A stretch of DNA of 64,000 nt from CALNYS01 sp942490855 (GTDB lineage Bacteria > Planctomycetota > Phycisphaerae > Phycisphaerales > UBA1924): contig CALNYS010000004.1 of the NCBI GenBank assembly GCA_942490855.1, positions 434,001 through 498,000 on the forward strand, given 5' to 3'. Below are positions 7,358 to 17,155 of the stretch, in pieces; the first letter of the stretch is position 1; the number at the start of each line of letters is the position of its first letter. Under the pieces are notes generated by a model. That model saw only the letters and a program-made list of their open reading frames with translations. It was not told the DNA's origin and did no database searches. Position numbers and translations under genes: made by a program.

Positions 7358-8884
7358 ATGCCCCACCCCACCGTCACCCTGACCACCGCCCCGCTCACCC
7401 CCGCCCAGGTCGAATCCGTCGCACGCGGGGGGGCCCGCGTGGAGATCGGCCCCCCGGCCCGGGACGCGGCCGCGGCCGCGCGGGACGCGCTCGTGCGCGC
7501 CATGGCGGACGGGGAACCTCATTACGGGTGCAACACCGGCTTCGGCGCGTTCGCCCGCACCCGCATCCCCGACAACCAGCTCTCGGACCTCCAGCGCAAC
7601 CTCCTGCGCTCGCACGCGGCCGGCGCCGGGCCCGAGCTTCCCGGCGACGTCGTCCGCTCGATGCTCCTGCTGCTCGCCGCTTCCCTGTGCCGGGGGAGAT
7701 CGGGCGTGCGGGTCGAGCTGATCGAGCGTCTCGTCGCGCTGCTCAACGCCGGGATCACGCCGGCCGTGCCCTCGATCGGCTCGGTGGGCGCCTCGGGCGA
7801 CCTCGCCCCGCTGGCCCACGCGTGCCTCGTGCTGCTGGGCGAGGGCGAGGCGGACGTGAACGGTGCGCGCGTGACGGGCGCGGACGCGCTGGCGACCGCT
7901 GGCATCGAGCCGGTCGCGCTCGCCGCGAAGGAGGGCCTCGCGCTCATCAACGGCACGCACCTGATGACGGCGCGCCTCGCGCTGCTGTCGGTGGACCTCG
8001 CGCGGCTCGCGGACGCGGCGGTCGTCGCGACGGCGCTGTCGATCGACGCGGCCAAGGCCTCGCACGGGTTCCTCGACCCGCGGGTGTACGACGCCCGCAA
8101 CCAGCCCGGGCCGGCGCGGGTCGCCCAGCGCGTGCGCGCGCTGCTCGCGGGCGGGACGGTCGCCGAGTCGCACCGCGAGAACGACCCGCGCGTGCAGGAC
8201 CCCTACTCGTTCCGCTGCGCCCCGATCATCCTGGGCTCGGCGCTGCACGCGATCGACGACGCCCGCGCCGCGCTCGAGCGCGAGCTGGGCGCCGTGACCG
8301 ACAACCCGCTCGTCTTCGACGGGCCCGGGGGCGCGGAGATCGTCTCGGCGGGCAACTTCCACGGGATGCCCGTCGCGATCCCGCTCGACACGATCACCAT
8401 CGCGATCGCGCACCTCGCGGGGGCGAGCGAGCGCCGGACGTACCACATCCTCTCGGGCTTCGACGAGCACGCCGACCTCCCGAAGTTCCTCTCCCCCAGC
8501 CCCGGGCTGCACTCGGGGCTCATGATCGCGCAGTACACGTCCGCCGCGTGCTGCAACGAGATCATCGGGCTCTCGACTCCCGCGAGCGTGGCGAACATCT
8601 CGACGAGCGCCGGGGTGGAGGACTACAACTCATTCGGGCCCCGCGCCGCGGCCAAGGCGCGCCAGGCGTACGAGCGGGCGCGCACGGTCGTCGCGGTCGA
8701 GCTGCTGGTGGGCAACGAGGGCCTGCGCCGCCACGAGCCGCTGGTGAGCGGGACCGGCGCCGCGGGCGCGCTGCGCGCGATCCGCACGGTCGTCGCCCCG
8801 TACACCGAGGACCGCCCGGTCGCGCCCGATATCGCAAGCGTCGAGCGTCTGATCGCTGCCGGCGCCTTTTCTCCCGCTTCCTGA
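7358..8884 (+). CDS. hutH: Histidine ammonia-lyase
   Basis: Deaminates L-histidine to trans-urocanate, first step of histidine degradation; cytoplasmic homotetramer. 508 residues, the normal length. The Ala-Ser-Gly triad that cyclises to the MIO electrophile is seen in GSVGASGDLAPLAH around residue 144. Other family blocks are HYGCNTGFGAFA near the N-terminus, QDPYSFRCAPIILGS, GNFHGMPVAIPLD and the active-site helix region STSAGVEDYNSFGP. The downstream pathway enzymes are in the same window (hutU at 9714, hutG at 17996, hutI at 18955), so the assignment to histidine rather than phenylalanine or tyrosine is well supported. Confidence 0.95.
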   Translation: MPHPTVTLTTAPLTPAQVESVARGGARVEIGPPARDAAAAARDALVRAMADGEPHYGCNTGFGAFARTRIPDNQLSDLQRNLLRSHAAGAGPELPGDVVRSMLLLLAASLCRGRSGVRVELIERLVALLNAGITPAVPSIGSVGASGDLAPLAHACLVLLGEGEADVNGARVTGADALATAGIEPVALAAKEGLALINGTHLMTARLALLSVDLARLADAAVVATALSIDAAKASHGFLDPRVYDARNQPGPARVAQRVRALLAGGTVAESHRENDPRVQDPYSFRCAPIILGSALHAIDDARAALERELGAVTDNPLVFDGPGGAEIVSAGNFHGMPVAIPLDTITIAIAHLAGASERRTYHILSGFDEHADLPKFLSPSPGLHSGLMIAQYTSAACCNEIIGLSTPASVANISTSAGVEDYNSFGPRAAAKARQAYERARTVVAVELLVGNEGLRRHEPLVSGTGAAGALRAIRTVVAPYTEDRPVAPDIASVERLIAAGAFSPAS

Positions 8885-8943
8885 ATATCTGGTGCGACCG
8901 ACGGGTTCGGCGGGGGTATCACTGCGCCACAACGGAGAACCCA

Positions 8944-9618
8944 ATGCCCCGCACGATCCTGTCCCGACTCGCTTCTGCCGCTCTTGTCGCCGTCGCCGCG
9001 ACGCCCGTCTACGTGATGTCCGCCTGCGCGACGGCCGACTCCGGCGTCGCCAACCCGAACGCCGGGCTCCTCGACCCCGCGAGCGACCCGCCCGGGCTCG
9101 CGGTCGGGGACCACGCCCCCGAAGGCGAGCTGCTTGACTCCGACTCCAACGCGGTCCGCGTCGCGGACCTCTACGCGGACCAGCCGACCGTTCTGATCTT
9201 CTACCGCGGCGGCTGGTGCCCCTACTGCACGCGCGACCTGCGCGAGTGGGAGGGCGCGCTGCCCGAGTTCACGGACGCCGGCGCCCGCGTCGTCGCGGTG
9301 TCGCTCGAGACCCCCGAGCACGCGCTCGAGACCCGCGACACCCACGGGCTCTCCTACGACGTTCTCGTCGATCCCAGCGGCGACGTCGTCCGTGGCTTCC
9401 GCCTCGGGTTCCAGCTCGACGAGACCACCAAGACGCGCTACAAGGGCTACGGCATCGACCTCGCGACCCACAACGCCAACGCCTCGTGGGAGCTCCCCGC
9501 CCCGGCGGTGTACGTCGTGGACACCACCGGTGTGATCCGCTACGCCAACGCCGACTGGGACTACACCGAGCGCGTCGGGCACGAGGACGCCCTGGAGACC
9601 GTGCGCGGGCTCAACTGA
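8944..9618 (+). CDS. Peroxiredoxin / thioredoxin-fold protein with signal peptide
   Basis: 224 residues from the ATG at 8944. The N-terminus is hydrophobic with a signal (SAALVAVAATPVYVMSACAT) containing a Cys that could be a lipobox, although the -3 to -1 residues are not classical. The mature part is an AhpC/TSA-type thioredoxin fold, with YRGGWCPYCTRDLREWE as the redox motif (Cys-Pro-Tyr-Cys near residues 92-95) and later VYVVDTTGVIRYANADWDY. Such proteins reduce peroxides or act as thiol oxidoreductases outside the cytoplasm. It lies between hutH and hutU with no obvious metabolic link and ends just before a strong terminator. Confidence 0.82.
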   Translation: MPRTILSRLASAALVAVAATPVYVMSACATADSGVANPNAGLLDPASDPPGLAVGDHAPEGELLDSDSNAVRVADLYADQPTVLIFYRGGWCPYCTRDLREWEGALPEFTDAGARVVAVSLETPEHALETRDTHGLSYDVLVDPSGDVVRGFRLGFQLDETTKTRYKGYGIDLATHNANASWELPAPAVYVVDTTGVIRYANADWDYTERVGHEDALETVRGLN

Positions 9619-9644
9619 CCCCCTGATCTCATCTCTCTCGTTTG

Positions 9645-9674
9645 AAAGCCCGGCGCTCTGGCGTCGGGCTTTTT
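9645..9674 (+). terminator. Rho-independent terminator after the peroxiredoxin gene
   Basis: A 12-bp stem (AAAGCCCGGCGC / GCGTCGGGCTTT, one G-T wobble) with a 4-base loop runs into TTTTT at 9670-9674. It ends the hutH-peroxiredoxin unit and implies a separate promoter for hutU. Confidence 0.85.
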
Positions 9675-9713
9675 CGTGCGCTAAGGTGGCGCGTCCGGAA
9701 CGGAGATTCCCTT

Positions 9714-11441
<1,728 letters not shown>

Positions 11442-11474
11442 GAGCGGCGTTTCCCGACGCCCCACGCCGATCAC

Positions 11475-11514
11475 TATAATTTGTCTTTGATTGTTTCTTC
11501 TGTGCGGCTACATT
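11475..11514 (+). promoter_or_regulatory. Candidate promoter of the secreted protein at 11566
   Basis: Two overlapping possibilities. One is a perfect TATAAT at 11475-11480 with no good -35. The other is TTGATT (11487-11492), 16 bases, then TACATT (11509-11514). The region is locally AT-rich between two GC-rich genes, which supports promoter function. Visual match only. Confidence 0.4.
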
Positions 11515-11565
11515 GAAGCCGAGGCGGGACCGGCACACGGTGCCTCATGCAGGAGGACCCGAACC

Positions 11566-12294
11566 ATGCGTTTGACTCTGCTTCTTCTCTGTGTTGGCAC
11601 GGCGTCCGCCGTGGCCCCGGGCGAGCTGATCGTGCACGTCAACACCGGCGAGCTTGATTCGTGGGAGGTCGATTCGTTTCAGCCGGATCACTCCTACTAC
11701 TCGTTCCTGGATATCACGGAAACCGCCGCGGAGAACGCGACCAATTTCGTGAACTCCTTTAACCCGCCGTTCGAACACCACGCCGATACGCCGTGGGCGA
11801 TCTCGACCGTCTACTCGGCGTCCAGCGACTCGAACGAGTACTCCCGCAACGACTGGTTCAAGGGCTCTGGCGAAACGACCGGGGCCAACGGCTTCGTTCG
11901 CTTCGTGGTTGAAGACGTCGACCGCGTGCTCCCGTCGAGCGGCAACACCGCGCGCTTCGCGCTCGCGATGAACTCCGGCGACGTGGTCGATGCCTCCTCG
12001 GGCTCATACCGGACAACCGCGGCGACGCACCTCGAGTTCACCGACAGCGACCTCCTCAACGAGAGCACCGCGCACACGAGCCCGTTCTACACGGGCGTCT
12101 CGTTCCGGATGAACTCGCTGACCCACTACGGGTGGGTGCTGTGGGATCCCAACGACAGCTTCGGGCTCCCGCTCGCGTGGGCGTACGAAACCGAGGCGAA
12201 CGTGGGAGCGACGATCGTCCCCATCCCCGCGCCGGGCGGCGCGGCGCTGCTCGGCTTCGGCGCGCTGGCCGCCGCTCGCCGCCGGCGGGCGTGA
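11566..12294 (+). CDS. Secreted protein with PEP-CTERM-like sorting tail
   Basis: 242 residues from the ATG at 11566, with AGGAGGA about ten bases upstream. A short signal peptide (MRLTLLLLCVGTASAVA) is followed by an acidic, Ser/Asn-rich extracellular domain with no recognised enzyme motif. It ends in PIPAPGGAALLGFGALAAAR and then Arg residues: a Pro-rich motif, a hydrophobic helix and a basic tail, the layout of PEP-CTERM-type sorting signals as they appear in Phycisphaerae. The domain includes SFRMNSLTHYGWVLW, similar in style to the YYGWLQFEV segment of the next gene, so the two may be distant relatives. Function unknown, cell surface or exported. Confidence 0.75.
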   Translation: MRLTLLLLCVGTASAVAPGELIVHVNTGELDSWEVDSFQPDHSYYSFLDITETAAENATNFVNSFNPPFEHHADTPWAISTVYSASSDSNEYSRNDWFKGSGETTGANGFVRFVVEDVDRVLPSSGNTARFALAMNSGDVVDASSGSYRTTAATHLEFTDSDLLNESTAHTSPFYTGVSFRMNSLTHYGWVLWDPNDSFGLPLAWAYETEANVGATIVPIPAPGGAALLGFGALAAARRRRA

Positions 12295-12364
12295 ACGTGT
12301 GCGATCGCGCCGCGCCGGGCGTCTTCTCTAGACACTCGCTTACGTTAAATTTACGCGATTAGTT

Positions 12365-12392
12365 TTGATTCCCTGCCCGCTTCTTGTACCCT
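12365..12392 (+). promoter_or_regulatory. Candidate promoter of the secreted protein at 12413
   Basis: TTGATT (12365-12370), 16 bases, then TACCCT (12387-12392), about 20 bases before the ATG. The same TTGATT-N16-TAC arrangement occurs before the gene at 11566. The preceding 40 bases are AT-rich. Visual match only. Confidence 0.35.
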
Positions 12393-12412
12393 TACCCGCG
12401 GAGGAATCAACC

Positions 12413-13291
12413 ATGAAAACCGCTGCGCTTCTCCTTCTGGCCGTGTCCGCGCCCGTGCTCGGCGACGTCATCGTTCACGACAACCGTGGCCCGAACGGCT
12501 TCCCGAACGACGGGCTCCCGCCCAACTCCAGCTGGTGCGACGACAACGGCGACTCCGACCCGTTCACCCGACTCGATCTCACCCAGACGCCCGCGCAGAA
12601 CCTCGCGCGCACGTGCGCTGACGACGGCGAGGGGCTCATCAGGTTCGGGATTGCTCCGCCGACGAGCTCGTGCAGCCGAGGGGACTGGGCGATCTACACC
12701 GGGAGGCGCGACGCCGCGCTCCTGCCCGACGCGATCGTCTCGATGGAGACCCCCGTCATACTCATCCCCTGCCCGGACGATGAGGACCAGGATTTCGAGT
12801 GGCCGTACTTCCTGCCCTACGAGTTCGCGGCCGGCGGGATGGTCGGGGCGGGGACGCTGCCCGCCGGGACCGCGTGGAGCAACTCCACCACGCTCATCGA
12901 TCTCGACGGGTACCCGCAGACGAACCTCGACTCGCCCGAGGTCGTCGGTGTGCGGTTCGAGAAGAACGGGCAGACCTATTACGGCTGGTTGCAGTTCGAG
13001 GTCCCGGGCACGTTCCACCCCAACGCCGACCTTCTCGCGTGGGGCTACGAGAGCGAGCCCGGCACGGCGGTCGCCCCGATCGACGTTGCCTCGATCGTCC
13101 GCGCCCCCGACCTGAACGCCGATGCGCGCGTGGACTCGGGCGACCTGGCGATCCTCCTGGCGAGCTGGGGCAAGGACGGCGCGACGGTCGTCCAGAGCGG
13201 GCCCAACGCCGCGTACCCCGACATCGATGACGACGGGACCGTCGGCGCGGGCGACCTCGCCGTGATGCTCGCCGCGTGGGGCTCGCCGTAA
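12413..13291 (+). CDS. Secreted protein with C-terminal dockerin-like calcium repeats
   Basis: 292 residues from the ATG at 12413 (GAGGA upstream). Signal peptide: MKTAALLLLAVSAPVLG. The middle region is acidic and contains KNGQTYYGWLQFEVPG, resembling the preceding gene. The last 60 residues hold two dockerin-type Ca-binding repeats: PDLNADARVDSGDLAILLAS with WG, then PDIDDDGTVGAGDLAVMLAA with WG. In planctomycetes such repeats end many exported proteins and need not imply a cellulosome. No catalytic motif is seen. Probably extracellular; function unknown. It follows the PEP-CTERM-like protein by about 120 bases and seems separately promoted. Confidence 0.75.
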   Translation: MKTAALLLLAVSAPVLGDVIVHDNRGPNGFPNDGLPPNSSWCDDNGDSDPFTRLDLTQTPAQNLARTCADDGEGLIRFGIAPPTSSCSRGDWAIYTGRRDAALLPDAIVSMETPVILIPCPDDEDQDFEWPYFLPYEFAAGGMVGAGTLPAGTAWSNSTTLIDLDGYPQTNLDSPEVVGVRFEKNGQTYYGWLQFEVPGTFHPNADLLAWGYESEPGTAVAPIDVASIVRAPDLNADARVDSGDLAILLASWGKDGATVVQSGPNAAYPDIDDDGTVGAGDLAVMLAAWGSP

Positions 13292-13332
13292 GCCTTCTTT
13301 TCGCGAGCGCCGCGAGCGCGTAGTCTGGCGCC

Positions 13333-13971
13333 ATGACAATCCGCACCACACGGTTTCTTCTGGCGCTCGGCGCCGGCGCGCTGCTCCTGACGGGCTGCGC
13401 CGCGCGCTCGACGCTCATCGAACACCCCCGCGTTCGCGACGATTCGCGCGTCGGGTTGGGGTTCTTCAGCCACGCGGCAGCCGGGGCGCGACGGGATTAC
13501 TTCCACGCGGACAACTTCACGCTCGATGCGCCCGCGCGCCTCACGGCGCTGGAGTGGGCGGGGCTCGTGGACGGCCCCGCGGGCGCCGGGCTCGAGAACG
13601 TCCGCGGGTTCGTGGTGCGGTTCCTCCCGTTCCCCGAGAACGAGCCGGGCGAGCCCGTCGCGGAGCGGCGATTCGCGCTGGACGAGACGCACCCCTCCCC
13701 CACCGGGCGCCTCGGCAGCGGCGCCAACGAGTCTAGCGCCGCCCGCGAGTTCACGCACCGCGTCGCGCTGGAGCCGGCGGTCGAGCTGGACGCGGGCGAC
13801 TACCTGCTGGTCGTCGCGGCGGAGCTGATCGACCCGAGCGCCGCCAACTGGCAGTGGCAGGACGGCGAGACGAGCGACGGCTTCAGCGCGAGCTGGTCCT
13901 ACGCGCGCAAGCGCTGGGAGGGCGTGCAGGACACGGATAGCGCGTTCAGGTTGGTGGGGGAGCGGGAGTAG
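13333..13971 (+). CDS. Predicted lipoprotein of unknown function
   Basis: 212 residues. The N-terminus TRFLLALGAGALLLTGCAAR carries a clear lipobox (L-L-T-G-C), so signal peptidase II cleavage and lipid anchoring are expected. The mature part is mostly beta-prone, with HADNFTLDAPARLTALEWAG and a central ENVRGFVVRFLPFPENEPGE. It ends with WQWQDGETSDGFSASWSYAR. This resembles the secreted beta-sandwich proteins common in planctomycetes, but no named family was recognised. It is a single gene, convergent with the pentapeptide-repeat gene on the opposite strand (the two stops are 18 bases apart). Confidence 0.65.
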   Translation: MTIRTTRFLLALGAGALLLTGCAARSTLIEHPRVRDDSRVGLGFFSHAAAGARRDYFHADNFTLDAPARLTALEWAGLVDGPAGAGLENVRGFVVRFLPFPENEPGEPVAERRFALDETHPSPTGRLGSGANESSAAREFTHRVALEPAVELDAGDYLLVVAAELIDPSAANWQWQDGETSDGFSASWSYARKRWEGVQDTDSAFRLVGERE

Positions 13972-13989
13972 GCGGTGCGTTGAATCGCG

Positions 13990-15708
13990 CTACGAGGGCA
14001 TCAGCAACGGCCGCCAGAGCAGTTCGGCCAGCCCTAGCGCGAACTTCACGAACGCGATGAACAGCACCACCGACAGCACGCGATGAACTCGCCACAACAG
14101 GCGGTATTCGTCCCACGCCGGCGTTCGTCCGATCTGGTCGGCGTGGTCCCGCATGGGACCGATCAGGTAGGTCATCCACGCGCGGACCGAGCCGTAGGCG
14201 ATCAGGATCAGGGAGAGGCCGCCCCACATCCAGCCACGCTCCGTGCCCAGCACCAACCCGAACACGCGGCGCTCGCGGAGTGAGAACGTGCCGCTGCGCT
14301 CCATGCTCTGCGCGATCATCTCCGCGCGCTCTGAACGCTGTGCGAGCTCCATGAGCGCGTCGCGGACAGTCTCCGCCGGCGTTGGGTTCGCCTCGCGGAA
14401 CGACTCGAGCGCTACGCGGCTTCCGATGTAGAGGTCGTAGACGTGCTCGACATCTTCGATCTCCAGCACGCGGCGCTTCGCGTCGGTGGGAGCGGACGGC
14501 TCGGGGCCGCGGAGTGAACGGAGGGCTTCTTGCGATTCTGCAACCCACGCGTCCCACGCCCCGCCGGGCGCCGCGGCGAGGAGTTGGTGTGTGCGGTCGG
14601 CCGAGTCGAGGAGCGTCGGCGCCGCGTGGCGCTGCGCGGCGCTCACGCCGCCCCAGAAGAGCGCCCGCCCCGCCGGGACCGCGAAGGCGGCCAGCGTAAA
14701 GAAGAGGATGAAGATCATCCCCGTGCCCGTGTACGTGCGCCGCAGCACCCACCACGGGTCGCGCGAGCGAGAATGGATCACCGTGTTGCGGATGCCGGTG
14801 TTGTCGAGGATGAAGGGCGGGGGAGCAAAAAGAGAGTAAGGAGATTCGAGCACGCGCTCGATCGTGCTGATCCAACCGCCTTGCCCGTCGGCGATACGGA
14901 GATCGGACTCGTGAAGGGTGACGTTTCTCAGCACGTTGCCGTTGAGCTGCGCGTCCTCGAATGACGCCCCCGCGCCGAAGCTCGCGAACCCGAAGGACGC
15001 CCCCGCGCCGAAGCTCGCGCCCCGGAAGGACGCCCCCTCCCCGAAGCTCGCGCCCCGGAAAGACGCCCGCTCGTCGAAGCTCGCGTCCACGAAGAACGCC
15101 CGCACCCCGATGCTCGCGCCCACGAAGAACGCCCCCTCCCCGAAGCTCGCGCCCACGAAGGACGCCCGCTCGCCGAAGCTCGCGTCCACGAAGGACGCCC
15201 GCTCGCCGAAGCTCGCGCCCACGAAGACCGCCCCCTTCCCGAAGCTCGCGGCCCAGAAGGACGCCCCCTCGCCGAAGCTCGCGCCCCCGAAGGACGCCCG
15301 CTCGCCGAAGCTCGTGGCGACCGCTTGAAACCGTATGTTTCTTCCCGCGAAATCAACGTCCGAGAGATCGCACGCTGTCACGCGGCAACCGCGGAGCGTG
15401 ATCGCGCGGGTCGGTTTTTCCTGCTTGTCGCTCGCGCAATCAACACGGTCGAGCACTGCGCGCACGAGCACGCGGAGGTCGATCGGCTCCTCGCGCTCGG
15501 CGTCCCACAGCACCACGCGGTCGAGCGTCACGCTGGCTACCGTATCCCATTCGTTCAGATCGATCCCCTCCGGCAACGGCGTCGCCCACGCCTCCACGAT
15601 CTCGTCCAGGATCCGATCGCGCTCCTCCAGCGACGCGCCCTTGGGCACCAGCGGGGGCAGGGAGTCGTAGAACTCGTCGGTGCGCTCGATTTGGAAGAGA
15701 TGAGCCAT
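13990..15708 (-). CDS. Pentapeptide-repeat membrane protein
   Basis: 572 residues from the ATG at 15708; the frame stays open to 15825 but would then overlap the ArsR promoter. The N-terminal 120 residues are soluble, with a conventional pentapeptide stretch (CRVTACDLSDVDFAGRNI). Eleven 11-residue units follow, alternating 6 and 5 residues (ASFGER-ASFVG type), predicted to form a right-handed quadrilateral beta-helix. The C-terminal 270 residues hold transmembrane segments (GMIFILFFTLAAFAVPAG, GLSLILIAYGSVRAWM, VLSVVLFIAFVKFALGLAEL) and a soluble loop between them. Such proteins are often scaffolds or channel-linked sensors; the role here is unknown. Its promoter region faces arsR. Confidence 0.8.
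   Translation of the reverse strand: MAHLFQIERTDEFYDSLPPLVPKGASLEERDRILDEIVEAWATPLPEGIDLNEWDTVASVTLDRVVLWDAEREEPIDLRVLVRAVLDRVDCASDKQEKPTRAITLRGCRVTACDLSDVDFAGRNIRFQAVATSFGERASFGGASFGEGASFWAASFGKGAVFVGASFGERASFVDASFGERASFVGASFGEGAFFVGASIGVRAFFVDASFDERASFRGASFGEGASFRGASFGAGASFGFASFGAGASFEDAQLNGNVLRNVTLHESDLRIADGQGGWISTIERVLESPYSLFAPPPFILDNTGIRNTVIHSRSRDPWWVLRRTYTGTGMIFILFFTLAAFAVPAGRALFWGGVSAAQRHAAPTLLDSADRTHQLLAAAPGGAWDAWVAESQEALRSLRGPEPSAPTDAKRRVLEIEDVEHVYDLYIGSRVALESFREANPTPAETVRDALMELAQRSERAEMIAQSMERSGTFSLRERRVFGLVLGTERGWMWGGLSLILIAYGSVRAWMTYLIGPMRDHADQIGRTPAWDEYRLLWRVHRVLSVVLFIAFVKFALGLAELLWRPLLMPS
14953..15315 (-). repeat. Eleven in-frame 33-bp repeats coding 11-residue pentapeptide-type units
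   Basis: Eleven tandem units of 33 bp, high identity at DNA level (GCGAGCTTCGGC core when read on the minus strand), encode A-S-F-G-x-x-A-S-F-x-x. Divergence is concentrated at the x positions, indicating expansion by duplication within the gene. This is coding repetition, not a CRISPR array. Confidence 0.9.
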
Positions 15709-15790
15709 TTCCACGCCGCTCCGGAATCGCACTTGCGGGCCTCTGGACGCTACCCGATCGGCGGTCGGCGTGTTTTTTTGAATAAGGCTC

Positions 15791-15819
15791 TTGTGCCGAG
15801 CCCGAATAGGTGATAAATA
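15791..15819 (+). promoter_or_regulatory. Candidate promoter of arsR-family gene, leaderless
   Basis: TTGTGC (15791-15796), 17 bases, then TAAATA (15814-15819). The predicted start of transcription falls within a few bases of the ATG at 15829, so the mRNA would have almost no leader. The -10 box lies inside the palindromic operator. Confidence 0.55.
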
Positions 15820-15828
15820 TATCACCTA
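15807..15828. promoter_or_regulatory. ArsR-type palindromic operator
   Basis: A 22-base inverted repeat (arms TAGGTGAT and ATCACCTA around AAATAT) abuts the ATG of the ArsR-family gene. Eight-base perfect arms and an AT-rich centre are typical of winged-helix dimer sites. Position over the -10 region predicts autorepression. Confidence 0.8.
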
Positions 15829-16209
15829 ATGACCGACGACCCGCTCGATCCCGTCTTCAAGGCCCTCGCCAGCTCGCCGCGCCGGAAGCTGCTCGACCTG
15901 CTCAAGGGGGGGGCGCTCTCGACGGGGGATCTCGTTGCGGCGTTCCCGGAGCTGTCCCGGTATGCGGTGATGCAGCACCTGGGGGTGCTGGAGACCGCGG
16001 GGCTGGTGGTCAGTCAGAAGAAGGGGCGCGTGCGGTACAACCACCTCAACGCCGTCCCGATCCAGCGGGTGTACGACCGCTGGGTGAGCCAGTACGCCGG
16101 GCATTGGTCGCAGGCGCTGGCGATGCTGAAGCACTCGATCGAGGCGCCGGGCAAGCCGCTCGACGACTCGCTTCCCTCGCACCCAACCGAAGAGGACCCC
16201 GACGCATGA
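15829..16209 (+). CDS. ArsR-family winged-helix transcriptional regulator
   Basis: 126 residues. The winged helix-turn-helix is clear: PVFKALASSPRRKLLDLL, then LSTGDLVAAFPELSRYAVMQ with HLGVLETAGLVV as recognition helix and wing, and KKGRVRYNHLNAVPIQ. No Cys or His metal-site pattern of metal-sensing ArsR proteins is visible, so it belongs to the non-metal group commonly found next to AHSA1/SRPBCC genes. It overlaps the next gene by four bases (ATGA). It probably represses its own operon through the palindrome immediately upstream. The signal it responds to is unknown. Confidence 0.9.
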   Translation: MTDDPLDPVFKALASSPRRKLLDLLKGGALSTGDLVAAFPELSRYAVMQHLGVLETAGLVVSQKKGRVRYNHLNAVPIQRVYDRWVSQYAGHWSQALAMLKHSIEAPGKPLDDSLPSHPTEEDPDA

Positions 16210-16751
16210 ACGCACCAGCCGACGCCGTGTATTCGATCGAGATCGACGCGCCCATCCAGACCGTGTGGAGCGCCATCACGAACACGACGGGCGTGACGCC
16301 GCCCATGTTCAACTGCGTGCTGCACTCGACGCTCGAGGCGGGGTCGCGGATGGACTACACCGACAAGTCGGGCAAGCGCTGCTTCCTGTTCGGCGACGTG
16401 CTCGAGATCCACCCCCCCACGCGCTTCGTGCACACGTTCGTGTTCGGGTTCTACGACGACCCGCCGACGCGCGTGGAGTGGGAGCTCGACGAGCTGAGCG
16501 CGGAGCGCACGCGCGTGACCGTCACGCACATCGGTCTGCCCGCGGGCTCCAAGACCAAGCGCGACGTGTCGGGCGGGTGGCCCACGATCCTCAAGCGTTT
16601 CAAGGCGCAGATCGAGGACGGCAAGCTGCCGCTGAGCGACCGCATGAAGCTGGGCATGATGAGCGCGATGTCGTTCATGCTCCCCAAGCGCCTGCTTAAG
16701 AAGAACACCGACAAGCGATCCGCCTCCCTCCCGACCGAAGCCGTCCGCTGA
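16206..16751 (+). CDS. SRPBCC (AHSA1-type) domain protein
   Basis: 181 residues starting at an ATG that overlaps the regulator's stop codon. It is a START/AHSA1-like hydrophobic-cavity protein: VYSIEIDAPIQTVWSAIT at the N-terminus, RFVHTFVFGFYDDPPTRVEW in the sheet, and SGGWPTILKRFKAQIEDGKL in the long C-terminal helix. Families of this type paired with ArsR regulators are thought to bind small hydrophobic ligands or act in stress responses, but the ligand is not known. A basic C-terminal tail (LPKRLLKKNTDKRS) is added. It is part of the four-gene operon 15829-17977. Confidence 0.85.
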   Translation: MNAPADAVYSIEIDAPIQTVWSAITNTTGVTPPMFNCVLHSTLEAGSRMDYTDKSGKRCFLFGDVLEIHPPTRFVHTFVFGFYDDPPTRVEWELDELSAERTRVTVTHIGLPAGSKTKRDVSGGWPTILKRFKAQIEDGKLPLSDRMKLGMMSAMSFMLPKRLLKKNTDKRSASLPTEAVR

Positions 16752-16777
16752 TTCCCCCACTTACAAGGACCACACGC

Positions 16778-17143
16778 ATGAACCGCATCATTCACTTCGA
16801 GTTCAACTCTCCCGACGCCGACGCGTCGCAGGACTACTTCGGCAAGCTCTTCGGCTGGGAGTTCAACAACTGGGGCGGCCCGATGGACTACCGCCTGTGC
16901 ATCACGGGGAAGGACGAGCCCGGGATCAACGGGGGCTTCATGCCCTCGCAGGACGGGCAGCCGCGCACGGTGAACGTCGTTGGCGTCGAGGACCTCGAGG
17001 CCGCGACGAAGAAGGCCGCCGAGCTGGGCGGGCGGGTGGTGGTGGACCAGATGGCGGTGCCCGGCGCGGGCTGGGTGTCGTACGTGACGGACCCGGCCGG
17101 CATCCTCTTCGGGATGTGGCTCGAAGATGAAAACGCCAAGTAA
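16778..17143 (+). CDS. VOC-family (glyoxalase/bleomycin-resistance fold) protein
   Basis: 121 residues. Paired beta-alpha-beta-beta-beta modules are indicated by RIIHFEFNSPDADASQDYFG, KLFGWEFNNWGGPMDYRL, the central RTVNVVGVEDLEAATKKAAE and the C-terminal SYVTDPAGILFGMWLEDEN. The metal-ligand positions usual in the fold are partly present (His near the start, Glu near the end). Enzymatic activity cannot be assigned. It sits third in the arsR operon, 26 bases after the AHSA1 gene and 12 before the next, so it is very likely co-regulated. Confidence 0.85.
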   Translation: MNRIIHFEFNSPDADASQDYFGKLFGWEFNNWGGPMDYRLCITGKDEPGINGGFMPSQDGQPRTVNVVGVEDLEAATKKAAELGGRVVVDQMAVPGAGWVSYVTDPAGILFGMWLEDENAK

Positions 17144-17155
17144 AGGAGCAGATTC

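Noticed and set aside
5602..9618. Very long plus-strand open frame (over 1300 codons) spanning folE2, the membrane gene and hutH
   Set aside because: It is antisense or out of frame to well-identified genes and is Arg/Pro/His-rich, the usual shadow of high-GC coding DNA. Only the last 224 codons (8944-9618) form a recognisable protein.
14953..15315. Regular 33-bp repeats that resemble a CRISPR array at first sight
   Set aside because: No unique spacers; units are contiguous, in frame and code pentapeptide-type repeats.
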